Shown: one piece after another, positions 33,170 through 42,539 of the stretch | Layout of the letters: each line of letters begins with the position of its first letter | Numbering within the stretch: position 1 is the stretch's first letter | Source of the DNA: Candidatus Thiomargarita nelsonii | GTDB lineage: Bacteria > Pseudomonadota > Gammaproteobacteria > Beggiatoales > Beggiatoaceae | Direction of reading: 5' to 3' | Assembly: GCA_000785145.2 (NCBI GenBank) | Contig: JSZA02000010.1 | Coordinates: forward strand, 1-64,000 | Length of the DNA stretch: 64,000 nucleotides | Position numbers and translations under genes: made by a program | Notes under the pieces: generated by a model | What the model was told of the DNA's origin: nothing | What the model saw: only the letters and a program-made list of their open reading frames with translations | Databases searched by the model: none

Positions 33170-33305
33170 ATATCCAAGATAAATCTTGGACTCCTATTGT
33201 GATTGAAAGAAATAAAAGTTGTTTCGGGAATTTCGCTGCGCGGATTTCCCGCAACGAAGATCGCTACGCTAAACGAAGTCAAACAACTTTTCTGGACAAC
33301 TATAT

Positions 33306-33905
33306 CTAAAATCGCTGCCAATAGCCTATTCCTACAGAGTCATGTATCCCATTCCAACTTTTTATAGGTATATCAGACGGAATCCGTTTGAACCTTTCAA
33401 AAAAAGCATCAGTCGCATTACAACCGCCTTGATTCTCTCCTATATAGATTATGGGTTTTTCTGTTCCCCAAACTTCACAGGCTTTAACTATGGCATGACC
33501 GCCATAAGGAGGCCATGAAACGATTAAAATATCTGCCTTGATATTCATAATCGCTTCGGAAGCTTCATAATTCAAAATGGGAAAAACAGGTTTGGCATGT
33601 TGTTTTTTATTCCATGAAAAGTTATCAGTTGCGACAATACTGACACCACACAATTTCAAACCTTTTGCCAACCATCCTGCACCAGCCATAATCTCTAAGC
33701 ATTGTCTGTCACCTATCCATTTAGCCAATTCCTTTACCCACTCATGGTAAACAATGGCCCACATTCCTAACTCATTACATCTTTTTTTTCCTTGAATCAT
33801 TTTCAAAAAACTTTCACAGTTCAAATCCCAGCCACCTATACTGGTTCCCTCAGGCGCAGATAATGGAATTTTTCCAATGCAAGCTATAAATTCTTCTATA
33901 GGCAT
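33306..33905 (-). CDS. SAM-dependent methyltransferase-like protein
   Basis: A 199-residue protein from the ATG at 33903-33905 (GGGAGAG ribosome site upstream). A SAM-binding motif I occurs as CLEIMAGAGWLAKGLK, and acidic VSIVATDNF follows. A motif IV-like ILIVSWPPYGG resembles the catalytic (D/N/S)PPY/W of amino-methyltransferases, here with S-W before PPYGG. The N-terminus (FIACIGKIPLSAPE) and C-terminus have no known domain. Substrate cannot be deduced; DNA, RNA or a small molecule are all possible. Confidence 0.55.
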   Translation of the reverse strand: MPIEEFIACIGKIPLSAPEGTSIGGWDLNCESFLKMIQGKKRCNELGMWAIVYHEWVKELAKWIGDRQCLEIMAGAGWLAKGLKLCGVSIVATDNFSWNKKQHAKPVFPILNYEASEAIMNIKADILIVSWPPYGGHAIVKACEVWGTEKPIIYIGENQGGCNATDAFFERFKRIPSDIPIKSWNGIHDSVGIGYWQRF

Positions 33906-33956
33906 GATTCTCTCCCATTCATAGCCCAATTCCAAGATAAATCTTGGACTCCTATT

Positions 33957-34544
33957 TTAGGTTTGGAGTCCACCTTCGGTTTGGGCGATGCAATTAAAAA
34001 TATCGTTGACTATTTTTTCCTCAAATTGAGGCGGAATAAGTTCTTTATAATTTGAGGGTGGTATTTTAGGAATAAATGCAAAATACATCGACTGTTGAAC
34101 ATCGCCACCACCAAACTGTTTAAACGTTTTCTGTTGATAGCCCATCGTCGTAAAATCAAACTTTAACAAGGCTTGAACGACTTTCGGTGAGCCAGAAAAA
34201 CCTATTTTAGTCTTGCTTATCTCAATCACATTAACAACACCATTGGGACTTTCTATAGCCAATTCTAATAACAGTAGTCTGCTCTCTTTTTGATTTTTTA
34301 AGATATAAACCCCGTTTTCTTGAGGCAAACTTTTAATACGCTTGCGTTTTTTTCCAAGATAGTGATAAAGTGGAGCGGGCGTTGAAGATAAAACACAAAT
34401 TGTGGATAAATAGCCAAGCCACCCACCAAAACCTTTCCCCGTGCTTTTTTGGCAGCGGCAAACATCATATAGCTCAGGGGGGGATGAAGTTGCCTTGATT
34501 ATCATAGATGTTGGAAAAAATTTAGTGTGTGAGATGATAACCAA
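33957..34544 (-). CDS. Chimeric reading frame; C-terminal unknown protein fused to displaced sequence
   Basis: Only the C-terminal about 125 residues (NGVYILKNQKESRLLLLELA, then FTTMGYQQKTFKQFGGGDVQ) look like an authentic protein, of unknown family. The N-terminal part is encoded by 34350-34505. That stretch is a copy of parts of 36060-36280, inside the methyltransferase-like gene at 35519, read in another frame. The first residues (VIISHTKFFPTSM) come from the dispersed 140-bp repeat. The true start of the C-terminal gene is probably lost or lies near 34330. Confidence 0.5.
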   Translation of the reverse strand: MVIISHTKFFPTSMIIKATSSPPELYDVCRCQKSTGKGFGGWLGYLSTICVLSSTPAPLYHYLGKKRKRIKSLPQENGVYILKNQKESRLLLLELAIESPNGVVNVIEISKTKIGFSGSPKVVQALLKFDFTTMGYQQKTFKQFGGGDVQQSMYFAFIPKIPPSNYKELIPPQFEEKIVNDIFNCIAQTEGGLQT

Positions 34545-34650
34545 TTTTTGACGACTATGCAGGTGAATTTCAGGCTCGACAAGTCGCGCGGATGAGTACT
34601 GTTAGACAACAAATAAAACCGTCAATACGGTATGAATATCAGTTTAAGTA
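34500..34650. repeat. Dispersed repeat, inverse copy of 8107-8247
   Basis: Reverse-complement match to the leader of the AAA15-type ATPase gene. Here it sits between the chimeric ORF and mazE, ending about 55 bases before the mazE start. Confidence 0.7.
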
Positions 34651-34706
34651 GCTAAAATGAAAAAAAAGAATGTTTTTCAACATGTTTTAGAGGAGAATTG
34701 ATTATT

Positions 34707-34982
34707 ATGGAAACATTCATCAGAGATACTAGACTTGTAACGATAGGTAATTCAAAAGGTATAAGATTACCTCAAATTCTATTAAACAAATATAGCATTT
34801 TCAATGAGTTATTTTTGGAGGAAACTGAGCGGGGTATTTTATTGCGAAAAAAGGAAGAGAATAAACTCTCTTATGAAGAGACTTATAAAGCAATAGCAGA
34901 GGCACAAGAAGATTGGACAGATTTTGACCAAACATTACTAGATGGACTAGAAAAAGATGAGTTCAATACCCCTTCGATATGA
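34707..34982 (+). CDS. MazE-type antitoxin (AbrB fold)
   Basis: A 91-residue protein with the swapped-hairpin DNA-binding N-terminus (RLVTIGNSKGIRLPQILLNK) and an acidic C-terminal tail (EAQEDWTDFDQTLLDGLEKD) that would thread into the toxin. The ATG at 34707 is preferred over TTG 34698 because AGGAG is 11 bases away. It overlaps mazF by 26 bases. It neutralises MazF and autoregulates. Confidence 0.8.
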   Translation: METFIRDTRLVTIGNSKGIRLPQILLNKYSIFNELFLEETERGILLRKKEENKLSYEETYKAIAEAQEDWTDFDQTLLDGLEKDEFNTPSI

Positions 34983-35289
34983 AATTTATTTGGCTAATTT
35001 GAATCCAACGATTGGCGGTGAAATCCAGAAAACTCGCCCGGTTGTGGTAGTTAGTCAGGATGAGATGAACCGTTACTTGGAAACGATTGTTATTTGTCCC
35101 TTAACTACAACGATTCATCCTAGCTGGCGTTGTCGCCTACAAGTGAATTGTGATGGTGTTGATGCTGAAATTGTTGTTGACCAAATACGGGCTATCAGTA
35201 AACAGCGATTAATCAAAAAAATTGACCAACTTTCTGAAGCTCAAGCGGCTCAACTGAGAAGCATTATCACGGAAATGTATGGAGAATAG
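34957..35289 (+). CDS. MazF/PemK-type mRNA interferase toxin
   Basis: A 110-residue endoribonuclease. RYEIYLANLNPTIGGEIQKT, RPVVVVSQDEMN, VICPLTT and VVDQIRAISKQRL are hallmark segments, including the catalytic Arg (KTRP) and Thr (PLTT) positions. Translation is coupled to mazE. A relic of the same gene lies at 10605-10655. A GTAGGGTGCGTCC palindrome follows at 35375-35445. Confidence 0.85.
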   Translation: MSSIPLRYEIYLANLNPTIGGEIQKTRPVVVVSQDEMNRYLETIVICPLTTTIHPSWRCRLQVNCDGVDAEIVVDQIRAISKQRLIKKIDQLSEAQAAQLRSIITEMYGE

Positions 35290-35518
35290 ACTTGTCCCTT
35301 TTAGATCGGTGGAGACTGAAATCTATTCTAAAGCAAGCTGGACTTGATTAACTGAATGTTTTTTCAAAATTAGCGTAGGGTGCGTCCCACGCACCAATTG
35401 ACTTCGTTTCCTCTTACCTAATAAGCGGCGCACCCTACACTTGCTTTCTTTTGGAGTCCAAAATTTATTTTGATTATTTTTGCCTCAAATTGATGCGTCG
35501 TAAAATCAGTTGAACAAC

Positions 35519-36631
35519 TTAGTTTTCCGCCGTCACCGGTTTTTTACGCGACATCACCATATTCCTCTGTATATCACTATAAGAAACAGCAAACGGCGTA
35601 AAACAACGATGCCGATCATACGCTTCTTGCGACTTAACCGTTGTCAAAGCAATCTCACGGGCAACCGTTTTTATCGACTCTTCAGAAGGCGTACCGTCTT
35701 TTTGTGCTTTTTGCAACCATTGTGAAAACCTTTCCAACCCCGGATCAAGATAATAATCTTCCAACGGGAACGCTTGCTTGACATACGACACAGCATAATC
35801 AACAAAACTCTGCACCGCCATCGCATAACCCCAACATTGAATTTGCCCCGTACATTTGGGCAAGGCTAATTGTACCAAATAGTTAAGATGGGGAACAAAG
35901 CGAGGATCGGCATCTTCCCAAGTATCCATATAAATCGTATCAAAACTTTCGTCAGTCTCCTGCAAATAATCTTCAATACTCCCTTCGATGATATTAACCT
36001 GTTGTCTCTGTTCATCACTGAGACTGTTTATCCAAGTATCACGAACGAGATTTATTACAGTCGCGTTTTTTTCCAAGATAGTGATAGACTGGATCGGGCG
36101 TTGAAGATAAAACACAAATTGTGGATAAATAGCCAAGCCCAAGCCACCCACCAAAACCTTTCCCCGTGCTTTTTTTGCGGCGGCAAACATCATATAGCGT
36201 TCAGACATCGAATCATTCATCCAGGTTTTAGGCTGAAAAATGAAATTATAAATCGGATCATCAAGGGGGATGAAGTTGCCTTGATTATCAGCGATTTTGT
36301 AATAATTAAGCATATATGATCTTTTGACGATGCTCGTCACCCTTCTTGGCTTTTCAAGTTCGACATCATCATTGAACAACCTCTCCTTCAATCTTGGGCG
36401 ACTTTCTACCCATATTTCACCCGTCGGTGGCGTATCCTCTGGAAAGACTAAAGGAATATCAATCGCCTCCTGTTCTATGACATCGTCCCGCCAGCTTGGA
36501 TCAAATCTTGAATCTTGTGTGTTAATGGGATATCTCCATATAAGTACCGAACCATGAATTTTAATGTATTTTGGAGTCCAAAGCTTTAGCTTTGGTGCGT
36601 GGGTTTCCAAAGCTAAAGCTTTGGACTCCAA
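35519..36631 (-). CDS. Spermidine-synthase-like Rossmann methyltransferase
   Basis: The frame gives 370 residues, but the first about 20 (MESKALALETHAPKLKLW) are translated palindrome, so the true start is uncertain. The core has KVLVGGLGLAIYPQFVFYLQ (SAM motif I-like), SITILEKNATVINLV (acidic E after the second strand) and SFDTIYMDTWEDADPRF (motif IV-like). These match the spermidine synthase/class I methyltransferase fold without the polyamine signature. A displaced fragment of this gene lies at 34350-34505. Confidence 0.6.
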   Translation of the reverse strand: MESKALALETHAPKLKLWTPKYIKIHGSVLIWRYPINTQDSRFDPSWRDDVIEQEAIDIPLVFPEDTPPTGEIWVESRPRLKERLFNDDVELEKPRRVTSIVKRSYMLNYYKIADNQGNFIPLDDPIYNFIFQPKTWMNDSMSERYMMFAAAKKARGKVLVGGLGLAIYPQFVFYLQRPIQSITILEKNATVINLVRDTWINSLSDEQRQQVNIIEGSIEDYLQETDESFDTIYMDTWEDADPRFVPHLNYLVQLALPKCTGQIQCWGYAMAVQSFVDYAVSYVKQAFPLEDYYLDPGLERFSQWLQKAQKDGTPSEESIKTVAREIALTTVKSQEAYDRHRCFTPFAVSYSDIQRNMVMSRKKPVTAEN

Positions 36632-36662
36632 AATCTCCGATAATTCATGGTTCAGTACTTAT
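36530..36662. repeat. Nested inverted repeat between divergent genes
   Basis: The outer arms AAGTACCGAACCATGAATT (36540-36558) and AATTCATGGTTCAGTACTT (36643-36661) enclose a GGAGTCCAAAGC/GCTTTGGACTCC palindrome (36572-36632). The block covers the 5' ends of the methyltransferase-like frame and of the phosphatase leader. Confidence 0.8.
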
Positions 36663-36671
36663 AAACTAAAA

Positions 36672-37235
36672 ATGAAAATGAAAATCGTCCTTTTAAGGCA
36701 TGGTAAACCAAAAGTAGAATTCGCCGGACAAGTCAAAGCCTGCGAATTACATAGTTGGATCACCGCCTATAATTTATCAGGTATCAATGGAAAACCACCC
36801 TTAAAATCCATTGAAATGGCGCAAAATTGCAATGCCATTATATGTAGTGACTTACCGCGCTCAATTCAATCCGCTAGTGCATTGGGAATCGACAAAATAC
36901 TGATGATTGACTCATTGTTTAGTGAAGCCGGATTGCCCTATCCTCAATGGAATTCTCCAAGGCTCCCAATCAAAGTCTGGGCAATTCTATTTAGAATTTT
37001 CTGGTTTTTGGGATACTCATCCAATGCAGAGTCACTACATTCTGCCAAACAAAGAGCCAGATTAGCGGCTAATAAACTAATAAAAATTGCCACTGAATAT
37101 GAAACCGTCCTGCTGGTTGGTCACGGTTTTATCAATCGCTTTATAGCAAATGCGCTTATATCAAGTGGATGGCAAGGTGCTGTCTATTCTAGTAATAAGT
37201 ATTGGGCGTTTGAGGTTTATCACTCAAGCACTTAG
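36672..37235 (+). CDS. Histidine phosphatase family protein
   Basis: A 187-residue protein from the ATG at 36672 (a second ATG at 36678 is as good); the upstream frame is repeat sequence. Catalytic landmarks: IVLLRHGKP (phospho-His in RHG), CSDLPRSIQSA, and LLVGHGFINRF with the second His. The central part has a hydrophobic stretch (IKVWAILFRIFWFLGYS). Substrate unknown; SixA/CobC-like phosphatases are relatives. A GTTTCGGGAA palindrome follows at 37245. Confidence 0.75.
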   Translation: MKMKIVLLRHGKPKVEFAGQVKACELHSWITAYNLSGINGKPPLKSIEMAQNCNAIICSDLPRSIQSASALGIDKILMIDSLFSEAGLPYPQWNSPRLPIKVWAILFRIFWFLGYSSNAESLHSAKQRARLAANKLIKIATEYETVLLVGHGFINRFIANALISSGWQGAVYSSNKYWAFEVYHSST

Positions 37236-37323
37236 CAAAGTTCAGTTGTTTCGGGAATTTCGCTCCGCGGATTTCCCGAAACGAAGTCAGCGCAGCTAAA
37301 CGCCGTCAAAAATGTTAAAAGAT

Positions 37324-38949
37324 TTATGTGTACCTACTTAGCAAGCGTCGCAATGGTTTGTAGTTAGTCGATTGTTTGCTAAGTTTCCACCGCGCCAGCA
37401 CTTGCCAACCATTCAGATGCTCATCCAATGTTTGCTGCATTGCCGCGACTTCCTCTTCAGTCCATTTGGCGAGATTGGCGACAGATTGTGGTGTGTTTAA
37501 AAAACTCACATAAGCAGTATGTTCTTTTTGTTGTATTTCTTTGATCCAATAATGATGGGAATGGATATCGACAGGCGGTTGAGTGGCAATTACCTTGATT
37601 TTTCCCTGCTCTAGCAGTTGCCAGATTTTTTTACCATTGTCAGTGGCTACCAACACAGATAAGTAGTAAGTGCTCACCGTTGCTTCTGCCAACCATTTGT
37701 AGCCGATAAGTGCATGAATTTTATCAGCGATGCTGACAATGGTATTGCCTTTCAAAGCATAGCGAAATTTTTTATCTAATTTCTTGTGTTCCAGCATTCC
37801 AGCCTTAGAGTTGCCCAACCATGAGGCGTAGGTTTGAACCCCGTACTTTGGTGAACTGGCGATGAGTCCCAATATTGCTTGGGTAAAACCATCAACCCGC
37901 GAAGCGGTGGCAAAGGCTTTTTCCACACGCGCTATCCACTCCAGAATCCAATTATTCATTTGTGCTTGTGTTTGAATATGGACTTTCATCACTTTATGAA
38001 AATTGAAACGGGGATGATTGTATCCTTCCATAAATATCAAGTCTCTCGCATTGAGAAAAGAAATTTTGTCCCAATGTTGCGGCGCTTGTTGTTGCAAGGC
38101 TTTGATCTGTGCATCCAATTGTCTAGGAATTTCTAGCAACAACAGTTTGAACCGCTCTTCGACCATTTTTTGATCCATTTGTGCCTTGAGCATCGGCACT
38201 TGGTGGTAAGTGGTATAAATATCCTCCAAATTGAAAGCGATACCCTGATATTCCATTTGCTTGCCAGTGGAGTCCATTTTAAGTATCAGGGTTAGTTCAT
38301 TATCCCAAAAGGATAGTTGCTTATTTTTTTCCCAAAGGGATATCTGCTTATTTTCTTCAGTGGCGGCAACAGCGCGGGCATCCCAGTCGGTTTCCCAATA
38401 TGCGATCATAGCAGATAGCTTTTTTTCCAATTTCCTATATCCGCTAGAACGAAACTTTGGCGATATCTCTTGCGGAAGCTCATTATAAGCTTTTCTCAAC
38501 GGCCCTAGTTCTGGTATTGGTTTTTGAAAATTAGCTATTAATTGTAATGAAATTGGCAAAAGGTTTTGTTTTCTGTCTTCCGCCGCTTTCTTTTCCTTTG
38601 CTTGTTGTCTGATAGGCTCACGTTGTTTGAACCATTCAAAAAATGGCTGCTTTCTTGGCCACTTTCCGCGCAGTTTCTTTTTCTTTTTTGTCACTCTGGT
38701 TAGCTCATCGACCCATTTATTAATAGACTTTCTTCTAGAGTTCGATACGCCAATGGTGACTCCCTTGGGATTATCATCCAAAAAGAGTTGGAGCGACCAA
38801 AAATTACCGCATTCTTTGGCTTCTTTGACAAGTTTAATTGTTATTGTATGCTCGGCTAAGTCGTGCTTAGTGAGGTTGAGTGCTATTCGACAGTTTTCTT
38901 CTGTCACACCTCGACTGGTTAGATAGTCGTCTAAAATAATTTTTCCCAT
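37324..38949 (-). CDS. Hypothetical protein, 541 residues
   Basis: I recognise no family. There are no membrane segments or signal peptide. Residues 1-95 include a Lys-rich stretch (TKKKKKLRGKWPRKQPFFEW), then RQQAKEKKAAEDRKQ, possibly a nucleic-acid-binding or coiled segment. Two near repeats SLWEKNKQLSFWDNE sit in the middle, followed by helical sequence to the C-terminus (KPLRRLLSRYT). The coding region is long and uninterrupted, and GC and codon use look like those of its neighbours. Confidence 0.6.
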   Translation of the reverse strand: MGKIILDDYLTSRGVTEENCRIALNLTKHDLAEHTITIKLVKEAKECGNFWSLQLFLDDNPKGVTIGVSNSRRKSINKWVDELTRVTKKKKKLRGKWPRKQPFFEWFKQREPIRQQAKEKKAAEDRKQNLLPISLQLIANFQKPIPELGPLRKAYNELPQEISPKFRSSGYRKLEKKLSAMIAYWETDWDARAVAATEENKQISLWEKNKQLSFWDNELTLILKMDSTGKQMEYQGIAFNLEDIYTTYHQVPMLKAQMDQKMVEERFKLLLLEIPRQLDAQIKALQQQAPQHWDKISFLNARDLIFMEGYNHPRFNFHKVMKVHIQTQAQMNNWILEWIARVEKAFATASRVDGFTQAILGLIASSPKYGVQTYASWLGNSKAGMLEHKKLDKKFRYALKGNTIVSIADKIHALIGYKWLAEATVSTYYLSVLVATDNGKKIWQLLEQGKIKVIATQPPVDIHSHHYWIKEIQQKEHTAYVSFLNTPQSVANLAKWTEEEVAAMQQTLDEHLNGWQVLARWKLSKQSTNYKPLRRLLSRYT

Positions 38950-39281
38950 ATTAGCCCTATTTTAAATATGTCCAAGATAAATCAAAACCTTAACTACAGG
39001 GATTACTTTTAAGAAGGGATAAGTCAAAATCGATACTACAAGTCAAAATCGATACGACAGGGATTATTTTTTAACAGGGAATAAAAATTGGCGGCTCGTA
39101 TCGGTTTTGACTTATCCTTTCCCTGTGTATCTTTATGATTTAATTGCTTTAATAATTAAACGCTCCATGGGGCAACCACAAGGGATTGCCCCTACAAACC
39201 GTCGGATTCTGTAGGGGCAATCCTTTATGGTTGCCCTTTAAGAGAGTGCGCGGAGCTTCGGGAACGAGAAAAATAAAATAT
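38950..39281. repeat. Intergenic palindromes
   Basis: Contains GATAAGTCAAAATCGATAC and AACAGGGA elements with the inverse GTATCGGTTTTGACTTATC (about 39005-39120), a GGGGCAACCACAAGGG/CCTTTATGGTTGCCC palindrome (39170-39240), and an incomplete GTGCGCGGAGC...GAACGAGAAA unit. No gene seen. Confidence 0.65.
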
Positions 39282-41150
39282 TTATTGATTATCGTCGTCT
39301 GCTGAAACTAAAGGGGCTCTTTTTAAAAGATAATAATCCATCACTTTTTTAGCAATGGGTGCTGCCGTTTTGCTACCATCTCCCCCATTTTCCACAATCA
39401 CTGACACTGCAATACGAGGTATATCTAAGGGAGCAAATGCGATAAACCAAGCATGGTCCCTGTGTTCTTTAGGGATATTGTTTGGATCGTATCTCTGACC
39501 TTGAAGAATGCTTCCTCTCCGTCCATGTACCACCGCCTTCATCCCCCCAATCGCATGTTCCCAATAGTTTTTATGTTTGAGGATGATAGTACTTTTCTGA
39601 GTGGGCGTTACAATTGCCTTTTCATTGAGGATAGCATCATCTATTGCAAACACAATGTGAGGTTGTTTTAATTGTCCACGATTACTCAAAGTTGCGGTAG
39701 CGACGGCCAATTGTAAAGGGGTAGCAAGCATAAAGCCTTGTCCAATACCCGTGATAACGGTTTCACCGGGATACCAAACGACTCCATGACGACGCTGTTT
39801 CCATTCCCTAGAAGGCATCAGTCCGCCCTTTTCCCCAGGAATATCTATACCTGTTTTTTTGCCAAAACCAAATCGTGTCATAAAACTATGTAGGCGATCT
39901 ATGCCGAGATCATAAGCTAATTCGTAAAAATAGACATCGCAAGATTGTTCTATAGCAGTGTGCAAGTCCATGCTACCATGTCCGCCTCTTTTCCAGTCGC
40001 GATATCGGTGCCTTTTACCTTTGAGACGGAAAAATCCCGGACACCAAGTAGCTTGATGTGGAGCCCTCACGCCATATTCTAATCCTGCCAAACCAACAAA
40101 AGGTTTCACTGTCGAACCCGGCGGATATTGTCCACGTATGGCACGATTGATCAGGGGACGATCAGGTGAATCGCGCAGCTCGTAGTAGGTTTTTGCATCA
40201 ATGCCGTTGACAAAGAGGTTGGGATCATAATTGGGCATGCTAACTAAGGCGAGTACGTTGCCACTTTCCGGCTCAATAGCGACAACCGCAGCACGCTCCT
40301 CTCCGAGCAGATCTTCAATATATTTTTGTAAATCGATATCTATATTGAGATAGAGATTTTTACCGGGCACAGAATCCGTGCGATCCAGTACCCAGACGAT
40401 TTTTCCACGCACATCCGTTTCCACCTTTTTGATGCCCGTTTTACCATGCAACTCGGTTTCATAATAAGCCTCTAGCCCCACTTTACCTATATACTTACTG
40501 CCCTTATAATTGGACTTATTTATCTCATTGGACTCATCCATGAATTTAAGATCTTTTTCACTTATTCGACCAACATAACCGATGGCGTGGACACCAGTAG
40601 CACCAAGGGGATAGTAGCGACTGAGATGGCTTTTCAATTCGACACCTTGGAAACGGTGTTTTTTGACAGAAAAGCGAGCCACTTCATCTTCAGTGAGCCG
40701 ATAGCGTAAGGGGATACTTTTAAAGGCATCTTCAGTGAGCAGATAGCGTAAGGGGATACTTTCAAAGGGACGACTGTGCTTTAACTGTTCTTTAAAATTG
40801 GCCCGTTCACTTTCAGATATAGTGATGATTTTAGTGAGTTTTTCAATCATCAAGTCAATGTTTTCAACCCGTTCAGGAATGACTTCTAAACTAAAAGACA
40901 CCCGATTATCAGCAATGAGTACGCCGTTACGGTCAAAAATCAAGCCGCGTGTAGGCGGTATAGACAAAATGGTAATGCGAATATTATTTGATTTAGTCTT
41001 ATAATATTCATAATTAATCACTTGCAAAAAGAACAAGCGTACCACAATAACCAACAAAAGTAGTAACATCATTAACCATGCGATTATCACACGCTTGCGG
41101 AATATTTCACCCTCATGGAGAGTATTTTTTATGAGTTGTGTTAATGACAT
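39282..41150 (-). CDS. mrdA: Penicillin-binding protein 2-like transpeptidase lacking the KTG motif
   Basis: A 622-residue protein with an N-terminal membrane anchor (about 22-45), the PBP dimerisation domain and a transpeptidase domain. S346 in PPGSTVKPF and S403-C-D405 in EQSCDVYFYE are the first two catalytic motifs. The third (KTGTAQ or KSGTAQ, expected between VVHGRRGS and QRYDPNNIPKEHRDHAW) is missing; about 20-25 residues normally found there are absent. A tandem duplication, FESIPLRYLLTEDA then FKSIPLRYRLTEDE, lies at about residues 127-158. Normal PBP2 crosslinks peptidoglycan during rod elongation. This copy should be impaired or have a different role. Confidence 0.85.
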   Translation of the reverse strand: MSLTQLIKNTLHEGEIFRKRVIIAWLMMLLLLLVIVVRLFFLQVINYEYYKTKSNNIRITILSIPPTRGLIFDRNGVLIADNRVSFSLEVIPERVENIDLMIEKLTKIITISESERANFKEQLKHSRPFESIPLRYLLTEDAFKSIPLRYRLTEDEVARFSVKKHRFQGVELKSHLSRYYPLGATGVHAIGYVGRISEKDLKFMDESNEINKSNYKGSKYIGKVGLEAYYETELHGKTGIKKVETDVRGKIVWVLDRTDSVPGKNLYLNIDIDLQKYIEDLLGEERAAVVAIEPESGNVLALVSMPNYDPNLFVNGIDAKTYYELRDSPDRPLINRAIRGQYPPGSTVKPFVGLAGLEYGVRAPHQATWCPGFFRLKGKRHRYRDWKRGGHGSMDLHTAIEQSCDVYFYELAYDLGIDRLHSFMTRFGFGKKTGIDIPGEKGGLMPSREWKQRRHGVVWYPGETVITGIGQGFMLATPLQLAVATATLSNRGQLKQPHIVFAIDDAILNEKAIVTPTQKSTIILKHKNYWEHAIGGMKAVVHGRRGSILQGQRYDPNNIPKEHRDHAWFIAFAPLDIPRIAVSVIVENGGDGSKTAAPIAKKVMDYYLLKRAPLVSADDDNQ

Positions 41151-41354
41151 TTTTATTTGAAACTCAAGTAGAATGAATTAAAACCTTCCCAGTTAAGTGA
41201 CAAGGCTGCCCACTACAGAATAAAGTCCAAGATAAATCTTGGACTCCTTGTCAACTTTTAACAGCTTGTAACAGACGTTGATTGAGCCCTTCACTCTTCA
41301 AATGATTATTTTTTAATCAGCTTAACATCCGCATTTTTTCGATATGTAATTCCG

Positions 41355-41530
41355 TTATCAGTTGTTTCGGGAATTTCGTTCCACGGATTTCCCGAAACGG
41401 CGTAAACTCAGTCGAGGGTTATCAGTTGTTTCGGGAATTTCGTTCCACGGATTTCCCGAAACGGCGTAAACTCAGTCGAGGGTTATCAGTTGTTTCGGGA
41501 ATTTCGTTCCACGGATTTCCCGAAACAACG
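41355..41530. repeat. Three 64-bp tandem repeats of the GTTTCGGGAA palindrome
   Basis: TTATCAGTTGTTTCGGGAAT begins at 41355, 41419 and 41483, an exact 64-base period. The third, partial unit overwrites the 3' end of the AIPR-like gene. Confidence 0.85.
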
Positions 41531-42500
41531 AATATCATAGATCAACTCTTCATCTTTTTTAGCACCCAGCTTATAAATACGAACAAGAACCATAGACTCT
41601 GAAAAATCTTGCTGCTTATTTTTTGGATCACTCAATACCTGTTGCAATGCTTTACTGGTTTGCCCACCGTTGATGATCTGTGCATCAAGCATTTTTATGA
41701 GGGTGAACTCTTTGTTGCCCGATGGTGCATATCCCAAATCTGCACAAATCATTGTGATTCCGTTGTTTAGAAAATAAAAATTTTTTCGAGTCTCTGGATC
41801 AAGCAAAGTGGTTTTAATGCCATCATTAACACTACGCTTAAATCCTAAAAAGTCACGAATATTTTGTTTGAGAATAGCATTTTCATATTTATTCATCAAA
41901 TCGGCAATATTCTCTACCGGTACTGTACCAATCAAAGCTCGCTTGAAATTTAATTCTTCATCTATAAACTTGCCCTTGAATGTTAACATACAATCAACCG
42001 GTGTATCTTTCTGTTGTATCGACAATAACATATCATGGTTGATATAAATGAACTCATAGAGTTCGCGGTTCATTGGACTTTCATTGGCAAAATCATCAAT
42101 GTAGGATTGTGCCTTATTGGTCCATTTTAGGCCATTATTACAAAGATAGATTCGCACCGTTGGAATTTGACCTTCCTCATCTTATTGAACTAATAATGGA
42201 GATGACATCAGTTTCCCTAAAATTGGCCTCTTTCTCCAAATTTGCAGAGTACTTGCCTTGAAAGATGGAAACGGTAAAATCACCCGTCGTGGGATCAGAA
42301 TACTGAATGGCATCAATTTTAAAATCACCTCCCCCATCAACGATACAATCAAGTGTTGAGTCTCTATCCATTTCCAGTACGGTGGCTACACATAATTGTA
42401 CATAAGCCTTTGATCTGGCTTTTCCTATCTCTTCATCAAGATAATTTTCCTTGACGATATGTTCGACTTGTTTATGAATGATTTGCTTTGATAAGTTCAT
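41486..42500 (-). pseudogene. AIPR-family (abortive infection) gene, frameshifted and truncated
   Basis: The N-terminal piece (42177-42500) has the family start region, including CIVDGGGDFKIDAI and FQGKYSANLEKEANF. It stops after IISSIR. The next frame resumes at DEEGQIPTVRIYLCNNGLKW (about 42155) and carries the AIPR core NIRDFLGFKRSVNDGIKTTL, then FYFLNNGITMICADLG and QIINGGQTSKALQQ. The end is replaced by repeat sequence (GKSVERNSRNN). Compared with intact members, a stretch between the two pieces and the C-terminal third are missing. Members are linked to phage resistance and nucleases. Not functional. Confidence 0.8.
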
Positions 42501-42539
42501 GGTATTTAATCATAAACGCATTTTAGTTGCTGGACGCAG

